From: JBKCUK01 sp046318415
Lineage (GTDB): Bacteria; Pseudomonadota; Alphaproteobacteria; Caedimonadales; Caedimonadaceae
NCBI GenBank assembly: GCA_046318415.1
Contig: JBKCUK010000011.1
Location: 3,531 to 67,530, forward strand
Direction: 5' to 3'
Length of the DNA stretch: 64,000 nt
Shown: positions 26,929-34,987 of the stretch, piece after piece
How positions within the stretch are numbered: position 1 is the stretch's first letter
Layout: the number at the start of each line of letters is the position of its first letter
Notes under the pieces: model-generated
What the model was told of the DNA's origin: nothing
Database searches by the model: none
The model's input: only the letters and a program-made list of their open reading frames with translations
Position numbers and translations under genes: made by a program

Positions 26929-27269
26929 TTGATGAACCTCTTTTATTATGGTGTGCACCGTTGCGGCACTGAGCTTAGTCGTAGCAAAACTTATCCCCTG
27001 CGTCACCCACTTAGACAAAGCAGAACAGGACTTAAGTATCTAAAAAGAGGGAAAATATTCCCAAAGAGAATCAAAACCCCTAGACGCCGATGGCACCACA
27101 GGGAGCACCCTGAAACGTCCGCTGTATTGTTAATATTTTTAGGGGGTCGACCTGATAAGCATGGACTCAAACCAAGCAGTATTTTCAGATTCACAAAACG
27201 TCCTCTGCCTGGTATGGCTAGGTGCCAAACAATAAATAAACATATCTCAGGATAGGAGGTGACGAAAGC
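26929..27269. other. Divergent promoter region between the F-box and giant repeat genes
   Basis: Open frames here on both strands lack ribosome binding sites and recognisable content. The strongest signal is AGGAGGTG at 27255-27262, a near-perfect ribosome binding site for the plus-strand gene at 27270. No clear -35/-10 pair can be picked by eye. Confidence 0.45.
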
Positions 27270-30200
27270 ATGGCCAAATCTACCCGTATTGAAGCATCCA
27301 TCCTTGCGGCTTTACTCAGCTGTTCCCCAATTTACGCCACCCACCTACCTGACCAGGACGATCAAGAGGCGCAAAAGAATCAACGTGGCTTCACACCTGC
27401 ACCTTTTACGCCACTGAGTCCACAGGGCGCCTTTGCCGAGAGAGCCCAGCACGCAACGCTAGGATTTATAGGCCCTCTCCAGGAACCTCGCTTGCAGGCC
27501 ATCCAAAGGGGAGACCTAAATCCTCTGAATTTCATAGACCTTATAGGCACCGCCTATGAGAAAACTGCCCTCCCGCACTTGAAGCAAGCCATGACGAATA
27601 GAGAGTTCACGAATAATTTTATTAGGTGGATGCTTGCATACACCAGAAACATTCAGACATGCCAAAACTACTGCGTGCTTGCTTTTCAAAACGGCAATCA
27701 ATCTCCCCATACTCTGGCTGGGTTGATCGACACTCCTCACATGGATGCAGTCGCTCCTCTTGTTGAAAAGAGAATGTCCAATCAAGAATTTCGAGATACT
27801 TTTCTTGCAACTCTCGCACGTCTTTTGCCTCGAGATCATGAGGCTCTGTTACGCTACTCACTGATGGCTATCCAAAAGGGTGATCGGGATCCAGACAGAT
27901 TTTCACTAATGATCGATACGCCCCATGAAAATACCGTCGCTGAGCATCTGAACGCCGCCATGGATGACGCACAGTTTCGACAGAGATTTCTTAACAATTT
28001 ATCGATTCGCTTTAATAAAAAACACGATGTTTACCAACGCGCATTGGTTTTGGCCATCCAAAAGGGCGATCAAAATCCCGAGACTTTTCTTGCACTCGTG
28101 GATACGCCCTATGAAAATGCCGTTGCCGAGCAGTTGAACACTGCCATGGCTGATCAGACATTTAGAAAAAGCTTTTTATTAACCATATTGAAACCCTCTT
28201 CAACATCAGGGATCTTTTCTGATGAGAAAAAAACGATCGAACGCTTCAGCCTAATTGCGTACCAAAATGGAGAGCGAGAGCCAGAGGTTCTCGCTGCGCT
28301 GGTGGACACACCCCATGAGGCAACTATTACTCAGTTAGTTGAATCCGGTATGGAGGATTCAGGATTCAGAGGGCGTTTTCTAAGTTACCTTCATCGATGT
28401 TTTTACAGAAACCATGAAAGAATCCAGCATTACTCACTTATGGCCAGCCAAAAGGGCGATCGCGAGCCCCAAACCCTTGCCGCGCTGGTCGGAACACCCC
28501 ATTTAAAGGACGTGGAGGCATTCATCGAAGAAAAAATGGCTGATAACCATTTTCGCGACCGTTTTGTGTCTCAGGCCCCCACACCTGCGCTTAATGAACA
28601 AAAAATTTGGCAGCATTATCATTTGCTTGCCTTCAAAAATGGTGGTCGCAGCCCAGAAACCTTTACTGCGCTGCTGGGAACACCCCATGAAGCAACCATG
28701 GCTCCCGAACTGCAGATTGCCATCACTCATGAAACATTCAGAAATAGATTTCTCACCAACTTATTAACGCGGTTTGGTAACGAGCCGCACAAGATGAATC
28801 GCTATATCCTGATGGCCATCCAAAACGGTGATCGGGATCCATACAGATTTGCGCGACTGATAGGCTCTTCCGAAGAAACAGCTATGATCCCATTCCTTGA
28901 GACCGCCATGGAAGATCGTTTCTTTAGATCGGCTTTTATAAGCAATAAGTACTACAGATCTCAGAAAATTAATGAGATTGTTCAACGCTGCTACATGATA
29001 GAATACCAAAAGGGAGATCGCACCCCTGAAACCCTAGCTGTGTTGGCTGGCACTTCCCACGAAAACGCAATAACCGCCCTCGTTAAAGAGAAACTGTCGG
29101 ATGAAAATTTTCGACAGCGTTTCATGCCACTGCTCGACAGATCCCATGATAAAAACTCTGTAATTCTGCAACGTTTCAAGCGGCTTGCCGTTGAAAACGG
29201 CGAGCAAAGCCCTGAAGCTTTGGCTGCCATGGTTGGTACCCAGCCTATTCTGGAGTTGGATGCGATTATTGAAGAAAAAATGTCGGATGAAAATTTTCGA
29301 CACCGATTCATGTCACAGCTCAACAGGTGCCATTACGACAACCCTCAAATTCTGAACCGCTATAAACTGCTATCCATTCAAAAGGGTGAGCGCAATCCTG
29401 AAACCATGGCTGCGTTGGTCGGAACAGGCTATGAGTCAAAAATCGTTCCCTACCTTGAGGTCATTATGGATGATCCGGCGTTGCGGAAAAATTTTTTATT
29501 CCATCTATCCATGCGTTTTGGCAGCAATCATGAACGTCTCCAATACTATTTCCTGCTCGCATTCCAAAAGGGGGATCGAGATCCCATCAAATTAGCCGAT
29601 CTTGTGGCAACACCCCATGAAGAAAAGGTCGCACCTTACATTGAGTCCGCCATGGGTGATGCGAACTTTAGGTGGAATTTCTTATATAATTTATCAAGAC
29701 GCTTTGGTCACAATCACGAAAGTCTCGAACATTACGCCCTCATGGCATTCCAAAAGGGCGATCGTAACGGCGAAACCCTGGCTTGTTTGGTGGGCACACC
29801 GCATCTCGAGAAAATGGAAGCGTTCATTGAAGAAAAAATGTCGGATCATGATTTTCGACATCGTTTCATCTCTGAGATTAATAGAATCTCTAATAGGAAC
29901 CCCAAAATCATACAACGATACTGTTTGCTTGCTTTTACATATGGTCATCAAGAGCCCGAAACATTGGCGGAGCTGGTCGGCATCCCGCACCCAGAGGACA
30001 TGGACGCACTGATCACACAGAAAATGTCTGACAAGTATTTCCGAGAGAGATTTTTGTCGCGCCTGCGCATACGTTTCTACAATGATCCTCAAATCCTGCA
30101 ACGCTACTCTCTGCTTGCTTTCCAAAACTGTGACTACGATCCCGAGACCCTGGCAGCCTTGGCGGGGACACCGAATTTGGAGGGGATGGATGCGTTCATT

Positions 30201-32231
30201 GAAGAAAAAATGTCCGACCAGAGTTTTAGATCTGCATTCCTATTCAATTTAAGAAGACATTTTCGTGACAACCCAAAGGCCCACCAACGCTACATCCTGC
30301 TGGCCATCCAGGACGGTGATCGAGACCCCCACAGGTTCGCCTCTTTGGTTGGAACGCCTCACGAAGAAGCCATGGCCGAAAAACTGCAAGAAGTTATGTT
30401 AGATGAAGGCTTTACCCAAGCTTTTATTGAGAGCCTTTATTATGAAATGGATGCCGAACGCGCCAAACTAGAACACTATGCTTTGATGGCTTACGAGCTG
30501 GGAGACCGCAGCAGTGCAACGCTGGCTGTTCTAGCAGATACCCAGCATGCTGAAGACATTGAAAATGAGATTGAAGAGCTTTTGAGTAAAGGTGATTCTG
30601 AAGAGGATTCTGAAGATTATTCAGAATATGATTTTGAAGATGCTTCGGAAGAAGATTTTGAAAAGCGTTTTTCAGAGCATTTGGAAAAGGACTTTGCACA
30701 AGATTTTCTATCGTTCTATTTCGATATCTCAGAAAAGAACAATCTAAAAAGACAACACTACGCTTGGTTAGCCTTTAGAAATGGTGACCGCAGCCCTGCC
30801 ACCTTTTCTGCCCTTGTCGACACACCGCATGCCGAAGAGATCGCCGATTATATCGACGAAGGCCTGGCAGATGAAGAATTTTGCGAGAAGTTTTTATCCT
30901 ATCTGTGTGAGCGTTTGGGAGAGGGCCATACCACAGTGCAAACATACGCTTGGTTAGCCTACAAAAAAGAGGACCGAAGCGCCCTTACCCTCGCAACGCT
31001 GGTGGGGACATCCCGTGCCCAAGAGATCGCCGATGCCATAGAAGAAGCTCTCTCTGACGAGGATTTTCGCGAAGATTTCCTCATACATCTGACCGAGCGC
31101 CTCGGCACGGAGCATCCACTGGCACAAGACTATATTCATCGGGTTCTTGGGTACGAGAATGCTGACAACCCCAATTCCTTCTTGGCCGTGCACCAAGAAA
31201 TGTTGAGGAAGCGCGAAGACGAGGTGCTGCACAACATGACCCAATTGACTCCTGGTGTGCAGCATAATCTAGATGTGATACAAGAAGCACGCAAGATGAA
31301 ATCCATACACATGCCTCTTAACGTGTGGCATGGGCTCTTTGACCAATTACAACGGGTCGTGCAAGACAATCGGGATGCCTTCGCTGAAATATTAGGTGAT
31401 GTCAAGGTGTTGGATCTGTTTGCCCTTCGCGATCATCAGGTTATGACTTCCCTGCTGGATCCCCAAGACAGTCTGAAGGTCAGCCCGAAGATTTCAACCC
31501 ACAGCCAGATGTTGCGTGAGGTGTTGCACCATATCCGCGGGGGCGGGGCAATACAGCTTCGTGAAGACGGGCCAATGGGGCCTAACTTGAGCGCTTTCTT
31601 GCAACTGTTAATGAATATCCAGACGTGCGCGACGGGTAAGCTCAATGGCATTACCCACAGCTATATTTTCCTCAATCAGGGACGCGTTCTGGATGAAAGC
31701 GTGCTGGGAACCGAGGGATTCAAGCGGGAAATAGTGGATTATTTCAAAGAAGAACTGCGACGCAAGCGCGAGGGGACCCTTACGCTCATGCTTAAAAATG
31801 GCTTGAAGATTAATCATGAAGATCCACACGATCTTTATTACATCAGGTGTATTATCGGCGCCGAAGTGGGCCTATTGATGGATAATGAAACCCCCTCCAT
31901 CGATTTTAATGCCAGCGCTGTGAGTGATGAAGTGCGTGCGTTATCCAAACAACAGCTGTTGGATTTGTTCTATCAGTATTACAAGGTTGAGGATGTGATT
32001 AGCATTGTCCATGAAATGCTGAACAATGATTCCATTCAGATCTCAGCCGGCCAAAAGAATCTGACGCTGCGCATTATTAATGAGTTCCTCCAAGGCGAAG
32101 CTTTCGATCCAGACGAGAACCTCTACAAAAGCAAATATGTGGTGACCAATGCCCAAGGGGAGCCCACGGGCCTGACCTTAGAGGCTGCTAAGGCTTTACT
32201 AGCGCAACTGGGAATCATTCAACTGCAGTAA
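27270..32231 (+). CDS. Giant exported protein with about 19 tandem 62-residue repeats
   Basis: The 1653-residue product starts at ATG 27270 behind AGGAGGTG. It has a signal peptide (ASILAALLSCSPIYA) and a linker to about residue 74. About 19 units of roughly 62 residues follow, to about residue 1284. Each unit reads approximately hYxLLAxQkGDRxPETLA, then LVGTPHEexhA, an acidic helix IEExMSDexFRxRFL, and a basic/aromatic helix ending in N/H-x-E/Q. Unit 17 carries an acidic insertion. The last 370 residues have no repeats and no domain I recognise. The unit is not TPR, Sel1, ankyrin, HEAT or LRR by its signature residues; it may be a new alpha-solenoid. It shares a divergent promoter region with an exported F-box gene. 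Confidence 0.85.
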   Translation: MAKSTRIEASILAALLSCSPIYATHLPDQDDQEAQKNQRGFTPAPFTPLSPQGAFAERAQHATLGFIGPLQEPRLQAIQRGDLNPLNFIDLIGTAYEKTALPHLKQAMTNREFTNNFIRWMLAYTRNIQTCQNYCVLAFQNGNQSPHTLAGLIDTPHMDAVAPLVEKRMSNQEFRDTFLATLARLLPRDHEALLRYSLMAIQKGDRDPDRFSLMIDTPHENTVAEHLNAAMDDAQFRQRFLNNLSIRFNKKHDVYQRALVLAIQKGDQNPETFLALVDTPYENAVAEQLNTAMADQTFRKSFLLTILKPSSTSGIFSDEKKTIERFSLIAYQNGEREPEVLAALVDTPHEATITQLVESGMEDSGFRGRFLSYLHRCFYRNHERIQHYSLMASQKGDREPQTLAALVGTPHLKDVEAFIEEKMADNHFRDRFVSQAPTPALNEQKIWQHYHLLAFKNGGRSPETFTALLGTPHEATMAPELQIAITHETFRNRFLTNLLTRFGNEPHKMNRYILMAIQNGDRDPYRFARLIGSSEETAMIPFLETAMEDRFFRSAFISNKYYRSQKINEIVQRCYMIEYQKGDRTPETLAVLAGTSHENAITALVKEKLSDENFRQRFMPLLDRSHDKNSVILQRFKRLAVENGEQSPEALAAMVGTQPILELDAIIEEKMSDENFRHRFMSQLNRCHYDNPQILNRYKLLSIQKGERNPETMAALVGTGYESKIVPYLEVIMDDPALRKNFLFHLSMRFGSNHERLQYYFLLAFQKGDRDPIKLADLVATPHEEKVAPYIESAMGDANFRWNFLYNLSRRFGHNHESLEHYALMAFQKGDRNGETLACLVGTPHLEKMEAFIEEKMSDHDFRHRFISEINRISNRNPKIIQRYCLLAFTYGHQEPETLAELVGIPHPEDMDALITQKMSDKYFRERFLSRLRIRFYNDPQILQRYSLLAFQNCDYDPETLAALAGTPNLEGMDAFIEEKMSDQSFRSAFLFNLRRHFRDNPKAHQRYILLAIQDGDRDPHRFASLVGTPHEEAMAEKLQEVMLDEGFTQAFIESLYYEMDAERAKLEHYALMAYELGDRSSATLAVLADTQHAEDIENEIEELLSKGDSEEDSEDYSEYDFEDASEEDFEKRFSEHLEKDFAQDFLSFYFDISEKNNLKRQHYAWLAFRNGDRSPATFSALVDTPHAEEIADYIDEGLADEEFCEKFLSYLCERLGEGHTTVQTYAWLAYKKEDRSALTLATLVGTSRAQEIADAIEEALSDEDFREDFLIHLTERLGTEHPLAQDYIHRVLGYENADNPNSFLAVHQEMLRKREDEVLHNMTQLTPGVQHNLDVIQEARKMKSIHMPLNVWHGLFDQLQRVVQDNRDAFAEILGDVKVLDLFALRDHQVMTSLLDPQDSLKVSPKISTHSQMLREVLHHIRGGGAIQLREDGPMGPNLSAFLQLLMNIQTCATGKLNGITHSYIFLNQGRVLDESVLGTEGFKREIVDYFKEELRRKREGTLTLMLKNGLKINHEDPHDLYYIRCIIGAEVGLLMDNETPSIDFNASAVSDEVRALSKQQLLDLFYQYYKVEDVISIVHEMLNNDSIQISAGQKNLTLRIINEFLQGEAFDPDENLYKSKYVVTNAQGEPTGLTLEAAKALLAQLGIIQLQ
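27492..31121 (+). repeat. Coding tandem repeats (about 186 bp period)
   Basis: Successive units were found by the recurring GDR-x-P, TPHE and MSD-x-x-FR-x-RF landmarks. Typical boundaries are at LQAIQRGD (27492), the unit beginning LLRYSLMAIQKGDRDP and the last unit VQTYAWLAYKKEDRS. Units differ strongly at the DNA level, so this is an old protein repeat rather than a recent expansion. Confidence 0.85.
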
Positions 32232-32247
32232 GGATATGGAATATTTA

Positions 32248-32284
32248 GGGATTGCCGCGTTGCTCATGCTCCTCGCGGGTGACG
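32248..32284 (-). repeat. Dispersed palindromic-type repeat, copy 1
   Basis: In minus orientation it reads CGTCACCCGCGAGGAG, a variable middle, then GCGGCAATCCC. It matches the family core CGTCATTGCGAGG...GGCAATCCA shared with five other intergenic sites in this window. Confidence 0.7.
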
Positions 32285-32384
32285 GCTGAGGATACTCAAC
32301 CGTCACTGCGCACTCACCCTATTCACTGGCCTCATCGCTTGCGGAGGCAACTTAAACGCCGTCATCGAGCGCGCCCGCCACCCC

Positions 32385-32421
32385 CGTCATCGCGAGGGAG
32401 GGAACCCAGCGTGGCGATCCA
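32385..32421 (+). repeat. Dispersed palindromic-type repeat, copy 2
   Basis: It reads CGTCATCGCGAGGGAGG, a variable middle, then GTGGCGATCCA, in the opposite orientation to the copies on both sides. Confidence 0.75.
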
Positions 32422-32468
32422 CGCTGTTTTGCAGTTCTTGTTGCCGCGATGAATGTCAGAGGCCATCC

Positions 32469-32505
32469 CTGGATTGCCGTGTTGCTAACGCTCCTCGCAA
32501 CGACG
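32469..32505 (-). repeat. Dispersed palindromic-type repeat, copy 3
   Basis: In minus orientation it reads CGTCGTTGCGAGGAGCG, then CACGGCAATCCAG. It is the third of three alternating copies between the giant gene and the glycosyltransferase-like gene. Confidence 0.75.
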
Positions 32506-32521
32506 AATAAAGAGCGCAAGC

Positions 32522-33583
32522 TTAAGACATTATTCTCGGGCGAAACTGGTCTTCTTTGCCATTTTGAAAAAAGCTTTTTTTCAGGCGACTCAGATAAGTC
32601 GCAAAACGCATGTAATTTCGAATAAACACATCATTCAAGATTTTTGTCTGGGTTCTAAGGGCCATACCCTGACTATTTCCTAACAGAGATTTATGCTCGT
32701 TTTCGGCCTTTCGTCTATGCTTTGAGAAATAATGATAAAACTTTTTGTTGATCCGCTCGTAGTATATATCTTTTTTATATTTTCCCGCCAAAGCCGACAA
32801 AATACCTTCATCATGTTGTGCAAAAGAAAAATTGGGTTGGTTGGGAAGTTTTGACTCTTTCCCGGTGAGTAAATCTGTATTCAGGCAATACTTAAGCCAT
32901 TCACGGATGAACTCTCGAGTTTTTGGTGTGTTTCTCAATAAGATAAGACCTGCCCAAACATGTGGACTTTTGTAGCATTCCTCTGTCTGGCACCCCATGG
33001 CGGCAAATGTATCACCGGTTGCACACCTGGAAGCCGTGCCATATTCTTCCGGCGGATAATCAAACAGGACAATATCTTTATCCTTCAAAAGAGAGGAAAC
33101 ATACTCTGTGATGGGACGCCGGATCAAAAATCCTGAATCTCCATACAAAAGCACATCACCTTCAGGAATGTTTTCCAATGTTTTTAAAATGAAATAGGGT
33201 TTCCAAAGCCAATATCCTGCCCCGATCTTTTCATGCAGGATTGGATTTTCTTTTAGAAATTCTGCATCAATATGCTCTTTGCGGTACAGATAAATAAAAT
33301 CAACCCCACGGTTTATACCTGAATAGGCTTCCATACTGCGATTTTTATGAAAGACATCTGGGCCATGGGCATACGTCACAAGATGAAGACTGTATCCCTT
33401 TTCGGATTCAGGGCGGTGGTAGACATCAGCTCTCGATAAGTCAGCCAAGTTTACTAAGGATAATACTTGGCCGAGATAATAAAAGGGAATGATGATGAGG
33501 AGGATCACCACACTACGCGACAAAAAGAGTGAATAACGCTTGAAAAATACTACCAAAATAGAGAAAAATTTAGAAGATATCAT
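32522..33583 (-). CDS. Putative membrane-anchored glycosyltransferase
   Basis: The 353-residue product has an N-terminal membrane anchor (SVVILLIIIPFYYLGQVLSLV). Its lumenal or periplasmic-type domain contains GAGYWLWKPYFILKTL and GDVLLYGDSGF, an arrangement known from uncharacterised glycosyltransferase-like proteins where an acidic DxD/DxG motif binds metal and nucleotide sugar. HVWAGLILLRNTPKTREFIREW is also typical of that group. The C-terminus is basic. The gene is visibly richer in A and T than its neighbours and is bracketed by copies of a dispersed repeat, so transfer is possible. The sugar and acceptor are unknown. Confidence 0.55.
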   Translation of the reverse strand: MISSKFFSILVVFFKRYSLFLSRSVVILLIIIPFYYLGQVLSLVNLADLSRADVYHRPESEKGYSLHLVTYAHGPDVFHKNRSMEAYSGINRGVDFIYLYRKEHIDAEFLKENPILHEKIGAGYWLWKPYFILKTLENIPEGDVLLYGDSGFLIRRPITEYVSSLLKDKDIVLFDYPPEEYGTASRCATGDTFAAMGCQTEECYKSPHVWAGLILLRNTPKTREFIREWLKYCLNTDLLTGKESKLPNQPNFSFAQHDEGILSALAGKYKKDIYYERINKKFYHYFSKHRRKAENEHKSLLGNSQGMALRTQTKILNDVFIRNYMRFATYLSRLKKSFFQNGKEDQFRPRIMS

Positions 33584-33989
33584 AGTAACTGTTCAAATCT
33601 ATTCAAAGAGAAGGATGAAGGCACTAGGTGCTTTTTTCTGTTCTTAAAGTGCAACAATCTCCTTTCTAAGGCCATTTTGCAAGACCAAAAAGAGGCGTTT
33701 GATGACGTCTTCTTGGGTTGTGAAAGCTCTTTTGGTTCTGATTATTTTTTCATTTGGCGCTCGATGGCCTCGATCTTATTGGTGGCCTTGGTGGCCATTG
33801 GATGTCATCTGGGAAACCAAGGAAGGATATGATTCCTTAACCATGGGGATTAGTAATATCCGGGTTTGGTGGCTCATTATTCCCGCCTCTTTCCTTAGTA
33901 ACCAAAACGGTTTTTTCTTCTGCATCCATGGATTGCCGCGCCGGCCCATGGCCTCCTCGCGGGGACGTGGCATCACAGCGGTTTAAAGC
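33584..33989. other. Gene-free stretch with one dispersed repeat
   Basis: Nothing convincing is encoded. The only frame of note (33699-33986, plus) has no ribosome binding site and runs through the repeat copy at 33926-33967. Confidence 0.5.
33926..33967 (-). repeat. Dispersed palindromic-type repeat, copy 4
   Basis: In minus orientation it reads CGTCCCCGCGAGGAGG, a middle rich in CCATGG/GGCC, then GCGGCAATCCATGG. It lies just 3' of rluD. Confidence 0.7.
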
Positions 33990-34958
33990 CTAGGTCTGCG
34001 TGCTTAAAAGCGCTTCAACGGCAAGGAAATCAGCAGGTGGGTCGGTTTCGAAGTGACACAATTCGCCTGTTCGTGGATGACGCAACTGCAGTCGCCAAGC
34101 ATGCAAACAAGGCCGGGTGTTGTCCTCGGTTAACGGATTCACCTTTGCCAAAAACCCGGCTGGAACGCCTCGTGGTGGACGACCATATTGGGGATCCCCA
34201 ATCAAAGGATGCTGAATACTGGTCATGTGCACGCGAATTTGATGGGTACGCCCCGTATCCAGCTTACATTCCACAAGGCTAGCCATTCTACCAAAACTGC
34301 GTCGCGTGATATAGTGCGTGCGGGCTGGCTTACCGCTGCTGGTCACCAGGGCCATCTTCTGACGGTCGTGGCGGCTACGGCCGATATGGCCCTCAACAAC
34401 ACCTTGCAGAGGGTTTGGCACCCCCCAGACCAGCGCCAAGTAAAGCCGTGACAAGGTTCGATCGGCAAATTGGGCACTTAAACTGTGGTGCGCCGCATCA
34501 TTCTTTGCGACCACCATAAGCCCGCTTGTGCCCTTATCCAGACGATGCACGATGCCAGGACGCTCCACCCCACCAATGCCCGATAGACGATCCCCGCAGT
34601 AATGTAACAGTGCATTGACCAAGGTTTGATCGACATTGCCCGCACCAGGATGGACCACTAAGCCCGCAGATTTATTAATGACGATGATGTCTTCGTCTTC
34701 AAAAACAACATCCAAAGGGATCTCTTGGGCGGCGATTGCGGCAGGTGCTGCGGGCGGAATCGTCACGACAATCACCTCGCCCCCTTTGAGTTTGAGGGAG
34801 GCTGTTGTCACCACATGCCCTTGACACGCTACCTGACCAGCCTCGATCAGCTCCTTCAGTCGCGTGCGGCTTAACTGGGGTAGAGTTTGGGCCAAATAAG
34901 CATCAAGGCGGGCACCACGACCCGCCTCAGCAACCGCCACCTCAAGCGTCTCTTGCAT
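33990..34958 (-). CDS. rluD: 23S rRNA pseudouridine(1911/1915/1917) synthase
   Basis: RluD makes pseudouridines in helix 69 of 23S rRNA. The 322-residue product has an N-terminal S4 RNA-binding domain (about 15-60) and a catalytic domain with GIVHRLDKGTSGLMVV, whose Asp141 is the catalytic residue. TGRTHQIRVHM and HPLIGDPQYG follow. Length and motifs fit RluD better than RluC or RluA. In many alphaproteobacteria rluD lies next to rpoH; here the two are 10 kb apart. The gene follows degP on the same strand. Confidence 0.93.
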   Translation of the reverse strand: MQETLEVAVAEAGRGARLDAYLAQTLPQLSRTRLKELIEAGQVACQGHVVTTASLKLKGGEVIVVTIPPAAPAAIAAQEIPLDVVFEDEDIIVINKSAGLVVHPGAGNVDQTLVNALLHYCGDRLSGIGGVERPGIVHRLDKGTSGLMVVAKNDAAHHSLSAQFADRTLSRLYLALVWGVPNPLQGVVEGHIGRSRHDRQKMALVTSSGKPARTHYITRRSFGRMASLVECKLDTGRTHQIRVHMTSIQHPLIGDPQYGRPPRGVPAGFLAKVNPLTEDNTRPCLHAWRLQLRHPRTGELCHFETDPPADFLAVEALLSTQT

Positions 34959-34987
34959 CAGGACGTCCCATTGCTGTTGCGAGATCG

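Noticed and set aside
26854..27255. Plus-strand frame of 133 residues overlapping the start of the F-box gene
   Set aside because: It runs antisense through the signal peptide region of the F-box gene and has no motif. The divergent intergenic region is a better reading.
32248..32505. CRISPR array
   Set aside because: Three repeat copies alternate in orientation, differ in sequence and have unequal spacing. No cas gene is present.
33699..33986. Plus-strand frame of 95 residues between the glycosyltransferase-like gene and rluD
   Set aside because: No ribosome binding site, Trp-rich nonsense-like composition, and it runs through a dispersed repeat copy.
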